From the NCBI GenBank assembly GCA_963774455.1, contig CAVZFD010000006.1, forward strand, positions 1 through 64,000: a stretch of DNA of 64,000 nt, given 5' to 3'. Below, one piece after another: positions 35,345 through 43,811 of this stretch (position 1 is its first letter; every line of letters starts with the position of its first letter). Under the pieces are notes generated by a model. That model did no database searches and was not told where the DNA came from. It saw only the letters and a program-made list of their open reading frames with translations. The stretch comes from DATFVA01 sp963774455. GTDB taxonomy: Bacteria > Bacteroidota > Ignavibacteria > Ignavibacteriales > Ignavibacteriaceae. A program made the position numbers and the translations under genes.

Positions 35345-36511
35345 TTATTTTTTTATAAATTCAGCAATGGTATCCACCACAAACTTCTGCTGTTCCCCGG
35401 TCAATTCCGGATATATTGGAAGAGCAATTGAATCATCAGCCGCTTCTTCTGACAGGGGGAAATCACCCTTTTTATAACCTAGAGAAGAAAAACATTCCTG
35501 CAGATGAAATGGAACAGGATAATAAATCTCTGAACCGACTCCTTTATCAGAAAGGTGTTTTCTTACGGCATCTCTGTCGTGCACTCTTATAATATATTGA
35601 TTATAAATATGATAATTCTTAACCCCGGAATCCTTGTACACAGCCTTGGGCAGAAGTACCGTGTTCTTATTATCGAATTTTGTTTTGCCTGTTGATTCAG
35701 CAAGACCGGCTTCAATAAAGAGTTTTGTATACAATTCTGCATTACCGCGCCTCTGTGCCGACCAGTCATCCAGATAAGGCAGTTTTACATTCAGCACGGC
35801 AGCCTGAATAGCATCCAGCCTGAAGTTGCCGCCTATAACTTTATGATAATATTTAGGTTTGCCCCCATGTACACGCAGGATACGCAATTTCTCACCAAGC
35901 TCATCATTATTTGATACAACAAGGCCTCCATCGCCGAAACAGCCAAGGTTCTTACTGGGGAAGAAAGAATAGCATCCAATGTCGCCTATAGTACCTACTC
36001 TTTTGCCGTCCTTATATTGTACACCGATTGCCTGTGCGCCATCCTCAATCACTTTTAGTTTATGCCTGTGAGCAATCTCCATTATTTTATCCATTTCACA
36101 GCTCTGACCGTAAAGGTGAACCGGAATAATAGCTTTTGTTTTAGGTGTTATCCTCTTTTCGATATCATTGGGATCTAAATTAAAAGTAACAGGGTCAAGT
36201 TCTGCAAAAACCGGGATAGCCTGCATTCTGGAAACCACTCCTGCGGTTGCAAAGAAAGAATACGTCGGAACAATCACCTCATCACCAGGCTGTATATCCA
36301 ATGCCATTAATGCTATCAGCAAAGCATCCGTGCCTGAAGAAACCCCTATAGCATATTTGCATCCAAGATATTCGCAGAATGCTTTTTCCATTTTTTCAAC
36401 TTCAGGACCAAGAATAAAGTATTGCGATTCTGCAACCCGGATAAGGGCTTCATCTAGTTCATTTTTTAATGAATGATATTGCTTTTTTAAATCTAATAAT
36501 GGAACGGTCAT
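35345..36511 (-). CDS. wbpE: PLP-dependent sugar aminotransferase, WbpE/PorR type
   Basis: DegT/DnrJ/EryC1/StrS family, 388 residues. PLP-binding Lys187 is in YSFFPSKNLGCFGDGG, with VSSGTDALLIAL as the phosphate-binding loop and IEDGAQAIG holding the Asp. Beside wbpA, wbpB and wbpD it should transaminate UDP-3-keto-GlcNAc-uronate to the 3-amino sugar. The name WbpE is supported by this context; sequence alone would allow other sugar aminotransferases. In Porphyromonas the equivalent gene (porR) is needed for surface attachment of T9SS cargo. It lies between rfbC and fcl, 16-17 bp from each. Confidence 0.85.
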   Translation of the reverse strand: MTVPLLDLKKQYHSLKNELDEALIRVAESQYFILGPEVEKMEKAFCEYLGCKYAIGVSSGTDALLIALMALDIQPGDEVIVPTYSFFATAGVVSRMQAIPVFAELDPVTFNLDPNDIEKRITPKTKAIIPVHLYGQSCEMDKIMEIAHRHKLKVIEDGAQAIGVQYKDGKRVGTIGDIGCYSFFPSKNLGCFGDGGLVVSNNDELGEKLRILRVHGGKPKYYHKVIGGNFRLDAIQAAVLNVKLPYLDDWSAQRRGNAELYTKLFIEAGLAESTGKTKFDNKNTVLLPKAVYKDSGVKNYHIYNQYIIRVHDRDAVRKHLSDKGVGSEIYYPVPFHLQECFSSLGYKKGDFPLSEEAADDSIALPIYPELTGEQQKFVVDTIAEFIKK

Positions 36512-36527
36512 ATTATTATCTCCATTT

Positions 36528-37091
36528 CTATATTTTCATCTCTGAGTAAATAAAGTCCCTGTCTATTTCATTAAGTGATTTCCCATTTAAATCCTTTTGT
36601 GAAACGACAGGATTATCGATATGCCAGTCAATGTTTAACTGGGGATCATTATAAACAATAGTTCTTTCATGTTCTTTGCTGTAAAAATCTGTGCACTTAT
36701 AAAGGAAAATTGCGTAATCAGAAAGCACAGAAAACCCATGCGCAAACCCGGGCGGAATCCAGAGCTGAGTATGATTCTCTTCAGTTAATTCCTGTGCAAC
36801 GTACTTGCCGAAGGTCGGAGAGCCGAATCTTATATCAACAGCAATATCAAAAACTCTGCCTGTGATTACCTGGCAAAGTTTTCCCTGGACTCTATCCCCG
36901 GCTTGATAATGCAATCCCCTGATAGTTCCTCTGCCTGACCGGGAAATATTATCCTGAACGAAGTTTGTCTCAATATTATTCTCAGAAAACCTTGCTTCAT
37001 TAAAAGATTCAAGGAAATATCCCCTGGTATCTTCAAATACATCAGGTTTAATCAGAAGCACTTCCGGTATTTCTGCCTGTATAATATGCAT
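36528..37091 (-). CDS. rfbC: dTDP-4-dehydrorhamnose 3,5-epimerase
   Basis: 187 residues of the RmlC cupin. The substrate-binding start YFLESFNEARF, the catalytic His region GTIRGLHYQ, WIPPGFAHGFSVLSD and the Tyr/Lys segment FLYKCTDFYSKEHERTI are all present. It follows rfbA by 3 bp. It makes dTDP-4-keto-L-rhamnose from the 4,6-dehydratase product. The dehydratase (rfbB) and the final reductase (rfbD) are not in the window and must be elsewhere, or the product feeds a different dTDP-sugar. Confidence 0.93.
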   Translation of the reverse strand: MHIIQAEIPEVLLIKPDVFEDTRGYFLESFNEARFSENNIETNFVQDNISRSGRGTIRGLHYQAGDRVQGKLCQVITGRVFDIAVDIRFGSPTFGKYVAQELTEENHTQLWIPPGFAHGFSVLSDYAIFLYKCTDFYSKEHERTIVYNDPQLNIDWHIDNPVVSQKDLNGKSLNEIDRDFIYSEMKI

Positions 37092-37094
37092 AAT

Positions 37095-37964
37095 TTATAT
37101 ATGGTCCTTAAGGTATTTCTCAAGGTAATCCCGGTAAAGAGATTTTGGCATGGAAGAAATCAGCTTTTTAAATTTCTTTTTATTTATATACTTCATGTTA
37201 TAAGCGATCTCTTCAATACATGCCACCTTCAGACCCTGTCTTTCTTCAATTATACCGAAAAAGTTTGATGCCTGCAGAAGAGCTGTGGGGTTCCCTGTAT
37301 CAAGCCACGCAATTCCTCTTCCTATCTTCTCTACATTCAGTTTTCCTTTTTTCAGATAGGCATTGTTAACATCTGTTATTTCCAGCTCACCGCGTTTGGA
37401 AGGTTTCAACGATTTAGAGATTTTCACTACCTCATTATCATATACATACAATCCGGGCACAGCATAATCCGATTTTGGATGCCTGGGCTTTTCTTCAATA
37501 GATTTCGCTTTGCCATCCCTGTCAAAATCAACAATACCATACCGCTGGGGATCATTCACACGGTAACCAAATATTGTAGCACCGTTGTCATGTTTCTTAA
37601 GAGCCTTATACCAGAAATCAAGATAGCCGTAAAATATATTATCGCCAAGGATGAGACTTACGCTTTCTTTTCCGATAAATTTTTCCCCGATGATAAAAGC
37701 CTCTGCAATCCCCCGGGGGGCCTCCTGAACGGCATAATCAATCTTCAATCCAACCTGAGATCCATCCTCGAACAGCTGCCTGTACAGGGGGATAGTTTCC
37801 TTGTTAGAAATTATAAGGATTTCATTTATCCCACCCAGCATAAGGATAGAGAGAGGATAGTAAATCAAAGGTTTGTCGTATAACAAAGCCAGCTGCTTGC
37901 TGTATACTTTTGTAATAGGGTAAAGACGGGATCCGGAACCTCCGGCTAGTATAATACCTTTCAT
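37095..37964 (-). CDS. rfbA: Glucose-1-phosphate thymidylyltransferase
   Basis: Makes dTDP-glucose from glucose-1-phosphate and dTTP. 289 residues. The nucleotide-binding start GIILAGGSGSRLYPIT with the catalytic Arg, QEAPRGIAEAFIIG, LGDNIFYG with the metal Asp, and RGIAWLDTGNPTALLQA match RmlA. Two details vary from the commonest sequence: KVYSKQLALLYDKPLIYYP (KQLLPIYDKP is usual) and GLYVYDN. It sits 3 bp upstream of rfbC and 28 bp after wbpD. Cytoplasmic. Confidence 0.94.
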   Translation of the reverse strand: MKGIILAGGSGSRLYPITKVYSKQLALLYDKPLIYYPLSILMLGGINEILIISNKETIPLYRQLFEDGSQVGLKIDYAVQEAPRGIAEAFIIGEKFIGKESVSLILGDNIFYGYLDFWYKALKKHDNGATIFGYRVNDPQRYGIVDFDRDGKAKSIEEKPRHPKSDYAVPGLYVYDNEVVKISKSLKPSKRGELEITDVNNAYLKKGKLNVEKIGRGIAWLDTGNPTALLQASNFFGIIEERQGLKVACIEEIAYNMKYINKKKFKKLISSMPKSLYRDYLEKYLKDHI

Positions 37965-37992
37965 ATTTCCTGACTGTCTGTGAGTAATAACA

Positions 37993-38577
37993 TTAGACCT
38001 CTTTTACCAGGTTATTTTCTAATTTATACTTTTTACCTGATTTCTCGCAGAACGCGAAACCATTGTTATCGAAGAGGAGTTTCTTGCCGGCTTCGCTGTA
38101 CCATCCTTTTACTTTTGCAGGATTACCGACTACAAGTGCGAAATCAGGCACATCTTTAGTAACTACTGCACCGGCTCCCACAAAGGCAAAGCGCCCAATA
38201 GTTATGCCGCAGACAATAGTCGAGTTAGCACCTAGAGAAGCACCTTCCTTCACCAGGGTCTTAATATAAAATTCTGCTCCTACCTGGGGGTATTTTGAAC
38301 GGGGATTAAGTATATTCGTAAAAACCATCGAAGGACCGCAGAATACATAATCCTCTAACTCAACTCCTTCATAAACTGATACGTTATTCTGGATCTTTAC
38401 ATAATTCCCGATGATCACATTATTTGCAATATTTACATTCTGACCAAGTATACATTTTTTCCCAATCTTTGAACCCGATTGAACATGCGTAAAATGCCAT
38501 ATTTTGGTATTTTCTCCCAGCTCAACGTTATCGTCAACCACCGCATACTGATTGACATAATAATTTTTATTTTCCAT
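37993..38577 (-). CDS. wbpD: UDP-2-acetamido-3-amino-glucuronate N-acetyltransferase, WbpD type
   Basis: 194 residues, mostly left-handed beta-helix built of hexapeptide repeats (VELGENTKIWHFTHVQSGSKI, IGKKCILGQNVNIANNVII, and so on). The WbpD/WlbB signature parts GQNVNIANNV, FCGPSMVFTN and GANSTIVCGITIGRFAFVGAGAVVTKDVPDFALVVGNPAK in shortened form are recognised. It should acetylate the 3-amino group formed by WbpE. Cysteines and a short tail (CEKSGKKYKLEN) follow the helix. It is 34 bp after wbpB. Confidence 0.9.
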   Translation of the reverse strand: MENKNYYVNQYAVVDDNVELGENTKIWHFTHVQSGSKIGKKCILGQNVNIANNVIIGNYVKIQNNVSVYEGVELEDYVFCGPSMVFTNILNPRSKYPQVGAEFYIKTLVKEGASLGANSTIVCGITIGRFAFVGAGAVVTKDVPDFALVVGNPAKVKGWYSEAGKKLLFDNNGFAFCEKSGKKYKLENNLVKEV

Positions 38578-38611
38578 TTAGTTCTGCTCCGGTTTTCGAA
38601 GTTGTTATATT

Positions 38612-39610
38612 TTATTTAACCTTTGCAATAGACTGGTCTGCTGATAGACATGCCTGGGCTTTCTCAAGAATTTCAAGCACTTCCACAGCATGGACACCAT
38701 CTGTCAGAGGTTTTTTATTGTTAATTATAGAATTGAAGAAATGTTTTTGTTCTTCAGCCAGGGGCTGGAGGTTTTCAAATTCAACTACTTCAAAATCTCC
38801 TTCAAATTTCTGAAGGGATCCATTTATATTCCTGAAACCTTTCGGATAAAACTTCAGCTTATCGGTCTTAAGACTATCTTCAAAAACAACCATACCTTCG
38901 TCACCAATAACAACAAGCCTTTGTTCTTTGAAGGGATGAAGCCAGCTGACGAAAATATGGGCGTGTATATTACCAGGGTAGGAAAGAAAAGTGATCGTTG
39001 TATCTTCAATTTCGTTCTGAAGAATAGTCGCCCCCTTTGCATCAACATAAACCGGGTTGCTTTCCAGCAGATACTGGATTACAGAAATATCATGGGGGGC
39101 AAAGCTCCAGAGTATATTCTCTTCTGTTCTGATTGAGCCCAGGTTCAGCCTGTTGCTGTAGATATACTGCAGCCTGCCTATCCTGTTTTCCGCTATCATT
39201 TCCTTTATCTTTTTAACAGCAGGATGATATAAAAGAACATGCCCTACCATCAGCTTCCTGTCTTTCCTTTCGGCTATTTCCACAAGCTCTCTTGCGTGTG
39301 TTGAGATCAGAGTAATGGGTTTTTCAACCAGTACATCCTTACCGTTCATTAACGCTTTTTTTGCAACATCATAATGGGTTTCTGCAGGAGTTGCAATTAT
39401 AACAGCATTTACTTCAGGATTCTCTATGATGTCTTCCAGCTTCGTTGTAAACGGAATTTCAGGAGAAATACCTTTTATTCTTTCTGAAGCGGCCGGATTA
39501 AAATCGCATACATACCGCAGGTTCTTCCCTAATATCCCGTTTGCAGTTCTTACATGATTTATTCCCCACCTTCCCGCACCGATTATACCTAATCCGATTT
39601 CTTCAAACAT
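38612..39610 (-). CDS. wbpB: UDP-GlcNAc-uronate 3-dehydrogenase, Gfo/Idh/MocA family, WbpB type
   Basis: 332 residues. N-terminal Rossmann fold (LGIIGAGRWGINHVR), then the family motif LVEKPIT (EKP), and LMVGHVLLYHPAVKKIKEMI. WSFAPHDISVIQYLL has the conserved His-Asp pair. Position next to wbpA (1 bp gap) and before wbpD indicates oxidation of UDP-GlcNAcA at C3 with NAD. Other Gfo/Idh/MocA substrates cannot be excluded by sequence alone, but the operon leaves little doubt. Confidence 0.88.
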   Translation of the reverse strand: MFEEIGLGIIGAGRWGINHVRTANGILGKNLRYVCDFNPAASERIKGISPEIPFTTKLEDIIENPEVNAVIIATPAETHYDVAKKALMNGKDVLVEKPITLISTHARELVEIAERKDRKLMVGHVLLYHPAVKKIKEMIAENRIGRLQYIYSNRLNLGSIRTEENILWSFAPHDISVIQYLLESNPVYVDAKGATILQNEIEDTTITFLSYPGNIHAHIFVSWLHPFKEQRLVVIGDEGMVVFEDSLKTDKLKFYPKGFRNINGSLQKFEGDFEVVEFENLQPLAEEQKHFFNSIINNKKPLTDGVHAVEVLEILEKAQACLSADQSIAKVK

Positions 39611-39611
39611 C

Positions 39612-40946
39612 TTATGCCTTTACAATTTTACTATTATTAATTATTCCATGTTTGACAAAAGCATTCCTGCTGTCAACAATCAAATTTGCATTTTCTGCAA
39701 TCATTTTATAATCATAATCTGAATGATCTGTACTGAGAACAACAAGGTCGAATTTCGCCAGGTTCTTCTTTGTAAGATCAACAGATTCCATATCAAACTG
39801 GTATTTACGTGTTTTGGGCAGTTTAGTGACATATGGATCGTTATATGAAACTTCGCACCTTTTCTCCCGGAAGAGCTCTATGAGTCTGAGTGAGGGAGAT
39901 TCTCTCATATCGTCGATGTCCTTTTTATAAGCAATCCCGAGTATAAGAACCTTTGAACCATTCAAGGATTTCTTTACACGGTTCAGAGCTTCTACACCTT
40001 TATCCACAACATAGTAAGGCATATATGTATTAATTTCTCCTGCCAGTTCGATAAACCTGGTATGAACTTCAAACTCTCGTGCTTTCCAGGTTAAATAAAA
40101 AGGATCTATGGGTATACAGTGGCCGCCTAAGCCGGGACCAGGGTAGAACGGCTGAAAACCAAATGGTTTGGTGGATGCTGCTTCAATTACTTCCCATACA
40201 TCTATTCCCATCCTGTCGAATACCATTTTTAGTTCGTTTACAAGTGCAATATTCACCGATCTGTAGATGTTTTCGGTAAGCTTTGTTGCTTCCGCAGCCC
40301 TTGTTGATGAAACAGGGACAGTCTTCACAACAACAATATTATATAATGCAGTAGCAACCTTAACACACTTGGGAGTAACTCCGCCGACAACTTTAGGTAT
40401 CGTTGCGGTATTAAAACTTGGATTGTTAGGATCCTCTCTTTCAGGGGAAAATGATAGGTAAAAGTCCTTACCTATTTCGAATTTTTTACCTCCATCGCGC
40501 TCACCCGCTTTTTCAAACATAGGGAGTAGTATCTCATCAGTAGTACCTGGATATGTAGTTGATTCGAGAGAAACTAGCTGACCTTTCCTGAGGTATTTTG
40601 CAATTGTTTCAGTAGTTTTGATTATATAAGTCATATCCGGTTCACGGTGTTCATCAAGGGGGGTAGGAACACAGATGATAATTGCGTCAGCTTCGGGCAG
40701 TCTGTTGAATTCATTTGTTGCGGAGAATTTTTGTTTATCGACTACATCCTTAATTCTTTTAGAATTTATATGCTTAATATAAGTCTTGCCCTCATTCAAA
40801 TTATTTACCTTTGCTTCATCGAGGTCGAATCCCAAAACTTTGAAACCTTTAGATGCAAATTCCAATCCCAGGGGCAGTCCGACATACCCTAAACCAATAA
40901 TTCCAACAACAGCTGATTTATCCTGTATCTTCTTTAATAATTCCAT
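39612..40946 (-). CDS. wbpA: UDP-N-acetyl-D-glucosamine 6-dehydrogenase
   Basis: 444 residues of the UDP-glucose/GlcNAc dehydrogenase family. The N-terminal NAD site is VVGIIGLGYVGLPLGLEFA; ICVPTPLDEHREPDMTYI and SLESTTYPGTTDEIL follow. The catalytic Cys lies in GPGLGGHCIPIDPFYL, and the C-terminal domain has LILGIAYKKDIDDMRESPS. It makes UDP-GlcNAc-uronate, the first step of the Wbp route. It is first in the minus-strand sugar operon, so the promoter should be in the 193 bp between it and mgtE. No 2-epimerase (wbpI) is in the operon. Confidence 0.92.
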   Translation of the reverse strand: MELLKKIQDKSAVVGIIGLGYVGLPLGLEFASKGFKVLGFDLDEAKVNNLNEGKTYIKHINSKRIKDVVDKQKFSATNEFNRLPEADAIIICVPTPLDEHREPDMTYIIKTTETIAKYLRKGQLVSLESTTYPGTTDEILLPMFEKAGERDGGKKFEIGKDFYLSFSPEREDPNNPSFNTATIPKVVGGVTPKCVKVATALYNIVVVKTVPVSSTRAAEATKLTENIYRSVNIALVNELKMVFDRMGIDVWEVIEAASTKPFGFQPFYPGPGLGGHCIPIDPFYLTWKAREFEVHTRFIELAGEINTYMPYYVVDKGVEALNRVKKSLNGSKVLILGIAYKKDIDDMRESPSLRLIELFREKRCEVSYNDPYVTKLPKTRKYQFDMESVDLTKKNLAKFDLVVLSTDHSDYDYKMIAENANLIVDSRNAFVKHGIINNSKIVKA

Positions 40947-41139
40947 AATTATCCTTTTTTGATATGAATTTGGGGAATCTAAATATCTGTCAAATTCCAG
41001 GCCGGATACTGAATAAGACTGAACCGTATATCCTTTGCTTAATTTTTTTCAGAATAGCTATTAATTTACTTAGGAAAGCGGAAAGGACAAAATAAAGGAG
41101 GCCTTATTGATGTGACTCAGATTAAAAATGAGTACTATT

Positions 41140-42519
41140 TTAAAGCAGAGTACCTCTCAGGATAAAGATGGCGACAAGGAAGTAGATTATAAGTCCTACT
41201 ACATCTACCATAGTAGCAACTAAAGGGGCGCTTGAGGTTGCCGGATCGGCACCTAGTTTTTTAAGAATAAAGGGCAGCATAGATCCCGAAAGTGTTCCCC
41301 ATAAAACCACTCCTATCAACGCAATCGAAACAGTCATTCCCACAAGAAGCCAGTGAGCACCGTAAACATTCGAAAACGCCTGCCATATAGATATCCTCAA
41401 AAATCCGATTATCGCAAGAATCGCTCCCAGGATAACGCCTGTTATTATTTCTCTCCGCATTACAAAAAGCCAATCCTTTAAGGATATTTCACCCAGCGAC
41501 AGCGCACGTATTACCAGGGTCGAGGCCTGGGAGCCTGAGTTACCGCCGCTGGAAATAATCAAAGGAATAAACAGTGTCAAAACGATAGCTTTGCTTATCT
41601 CACCCTCGAATAGTCCCATAGCAGTTGCAGTAAACATTTCGCCAATAAACAATAAAGCCAGCCAGCCGCCCCGCTTTTTAATCATCTCAAACAATGAAAT
41701 TGAAGAATATGCTTCCTCAAGGGCAGTCAAACCTGCTATCTTATGAATATCTTCAGTGGCCTCTTCTTCGGCGACATCCAAAACATCATCAACCGTAACG
41801 ATCCCAAGCAGAACGCCGAACGAATCTACCACAGGAAGAGCAATGCGGTCATATTTCTTGAATATTTCGACCGCGGTTTCCTGATCATCATATACATTAA
41901 GTGCGATATAGTTCTCATCCATCAGGTCCAGTATCGGTTCGTTAAATTCTGCCAGCAGAATATCCCTGATTCTCACATCATCAATTAACTTCCCTTTTTC
42001 ATTCACTACGTATAGTGTGTTGATCGTTTCCTTATCTCTGCCATTTTTTCTTATGTAGTTGAGAACGTGTTCTATTGTCCATTCAGGTTTTACGGCGAGG
42101 TAGTCAGGTGTCATCAATCTGCCTACGCTGTCTTCCGGGTAGCCCAGCAGCGTCCTGGCTATTTGCCTTTCCTCAGCCGAAAGGAGCATCATCATCTGGC
42201 GGGCAGCACTACTCGGCAGATCTTCAAGCAAAGCTGTACGGTCATCAGGCGACATTTCATTTAAGATGGAAGCTACTTCCTCTTTACCCATAGCTCTCAG
42301 CAGGGTAACCTGCATGTCAAACTCAAGATATTCAAAGGTATCAGCGGCGAGATCATAGGGAAGTACTCTGAAAACTACGGCCTGTTCGTTCTCGGTAAGT
42401 TCAGTAATAAGTTCGGCTATATCGGCAGGAGACCAGTCACTAAGAACTTCTTTGAGAGTGCTAAGCTTACGCTCATCAATTAACGACTTGATTTCCGGTT
42501 GCAGCAGTTGACTCAGCAT
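41140..42519 (-). CDS. mgtE: Magnesium transporter MgtE
   Basis: 459 residues with the full layout: N-terminal magnesium-sensing helical domain (about 1-130, LREDLPSSAARQMMMLLSAEER region), two CBS domains (about 135-255), a plug helix, and five membrane helices (about 285-455). The membrane part holds LIISSGGNSGSQASTLVIRALSLGEI, the MgtE pore signature, and the C-terminal DPATSSAPLVATMVDVVGLIIYF with the pore Asp. It is a channel for Mg2+ in the inner membrane, closed by cytosolic Mg2+. The 155-bp upstream gap is too short and shows no clear fold for an M-box riboswitch. Confidence 0.94.
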   Translation of the reverse strand: MLSQLLQPEIKSLIDERKLSTLKEVLSDWSPADIAELITELTENEQAVVFRVLPYDLAADTFEYLEFDMQVTLLRAMGKEEVASILNEMSPDDRTALLEDLPSSAARQMMMLLSAEERQIARTLLGYPEDSVGRLMTPDYLAVKPEWTIEHVLNYIRKNGRDKETINTLYVVNEKGKLIDDVRIRDILLAEFNEPILDLMDENYIALNVYDDQETAVEIFKKYDRIALPVVDSFGVLLGIVTVDDVLDVAEEEATEDIHKIAGLTALEEAYSSISLFEMIKKRGGWLALLFIGEMFTATAMGLFEGEISKAIVLTLFIPLIISSGGNSGSQASTLVIRALSLGEISLKDWLFVMRREIITGVILGAILAIIGFLRISIWQAFSNVYGAHWLLVGMTVSIALIGVVLWGTLSGSMLPFILKKLGADPATSSAPLVATMVDVVGLIIYFLVAIFILRGTLL

Positions 42520-42674
42520 ATTTATCTCTCCTACAGTTTACAGTGAACTTATATATTCTACATATTCATTATCTTTTAAAAGTAATTTAGAAAAGGTTGT
42601 AAAAAATATGTTTTAATGTCTCAAAAAACAATGTTTGAATCTATATAATAATTAAATAACCTTAAATCTAAGCG

Positions 42675-43811
42675 ATGTATAAAATTCTTGCTGATGAAAA
42701 TATCCCTTTTGCTGAAGAGGCCTTTTCAAATTTCGGGTCTGTTCGACTCCTGCCCGGCAGGGAAATAACTAATGAAATCCTCAGAGCGTATCATATCCTT
42801 ATAGTCAGGTCCGTCACAAAGGTCGATGAACAACTGCTGGAAGGAACTAATGTAAAGTTTGTAGGGACGACCACAATAGGCCTGGATCATTTGGATACCG
42901 ACTACCTGCAGAAGAAGGGTATAAAGTACGCTAACGCCCCGGGCTGCAACGCTGATTCAGTTGCGGAATATATTTTTGCAGGACTTTATAAAATAGCTTC
43001 TGAAGGGAAATTCCCCCTCGAAAACTTCTCTATGGGCATTTTAGGGTATGGTAATATAGGCAGCAAAGTTGCAGGGATTGCCTCAGCAATAGGTATGAAA
43101 TTGTTCATTAACGATCCGCCTTTGCAAAGACAAAAAGGAGATTCTTTTTTCTGTACCTATGAGCAGGCACTCGGGGCTGATATTATAACCTATCACGTTC
43201 CTCTTAACATCGGCGGAGCCGATAATACTTTTCATATGCTCTCTTCTGCTCAGCTGAATTCTTTTAACAGTAGTAAAATTATTCTGAATGCCTCCCGCGG
43301 AAGTGTTGTCTCGAACAATAATCTTAAGAAATTTTTGCAGAAGGACGGTAATAAGGTGATCCTGGATGTATGGGAGGGTGAGCCATCAATTGATAAGGAA
43401 TTATTAAAACTTGTATTTATAGGTTCGCCGCATGTTGCCGGATATTCCCTTGAGGGAAAAGTAAATGGAACTATAATGATTTTTGAGGCACTAAACAGGT
43501 TTCTTAAAACCGACAAAAATTGGCGGCCCCTGATGCCGGAGATAAAAAATGCCCATATCGATTATCCTGAATCAGGATCTCCAGAAAAATCTCTCGATAA
43601 CCTGATTTCGAAAATATATAATATAAGGGGAGACGATCAGAGACTCAGGGCAATCTTCGATAAAAATAATTCCGGAAGTTATTTCGACAGCCTTAGAAAG
43701 AATTACCCTGTCAGGAGGGAATTTTCAAATTACACCGTCAGTATTAACAAAAAACTTAAAAAAGATATAAAAATACTCAATGCTTTACGATTTAAACTCA
43801 AGGAAGATTAA
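42675..43811 (+). CDS. pdxB: Erythronate-4-phosphate dehydrogenase
   Basis: Second step of DXP-dependent pyridoxal phosphate synthesis. 378 residues. MYKILADENIPFAEEAFSNFG is the PdxB N-terminus. The NAD site is GILGYGNIGSKVA, with active-site Arg in NASRGSVVSN, the Glu in WEGEPSID, and the His in GSPHVAGYSLEGK. The GYS-EGK motif separates PdxB from other 2-hydroxyacid dehydrogenases. A C-terminal dimerisation domain (about 285-378) is present. Single gene, convergent and overlapping by 4 bp with the TonB-like gene. No other pdx gene is in the window. Confidence 0.92.
   Translation: MYKILADENIPFAEEAFSNFGSVRLLPGREITNEILRAYHILIVRSVTKVDEQLLEGTNVKFVGTTTIGLDHLDTDYLQKKGIKYANAPGCNADSVAEYIFAGLYKIASEGKFPLENFSMGILGYGNIGSKVAGIASAIGMKLFINDPPLQRQKGDSFFCTYEQALGADIITYHVPLNIGGADNTFHMLSSAQLNSFNSSKIILNASRGSVVSNNNLKKFLQKDGNKVILDVWEGEPSIDKELLKLVFIGSPHVAGYSLEGKVNGTIMIFEALNRFLKTDKNWRPLMPEIKNAHIDYPESGSPEKSLDNLISKIYNIRGDDQRLRAIFDKNNSGSYFDSLRKNYPVRREFSNYTVSINKKLKKDIKILNALRFKLKED

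Noticed and set aside
42520..42674. Mg2+ (M-box) riboswitch before mgtE
   Set aside because: The gap is only 155 bp and shared with divergent pdxB; I see no M-box-like stems.
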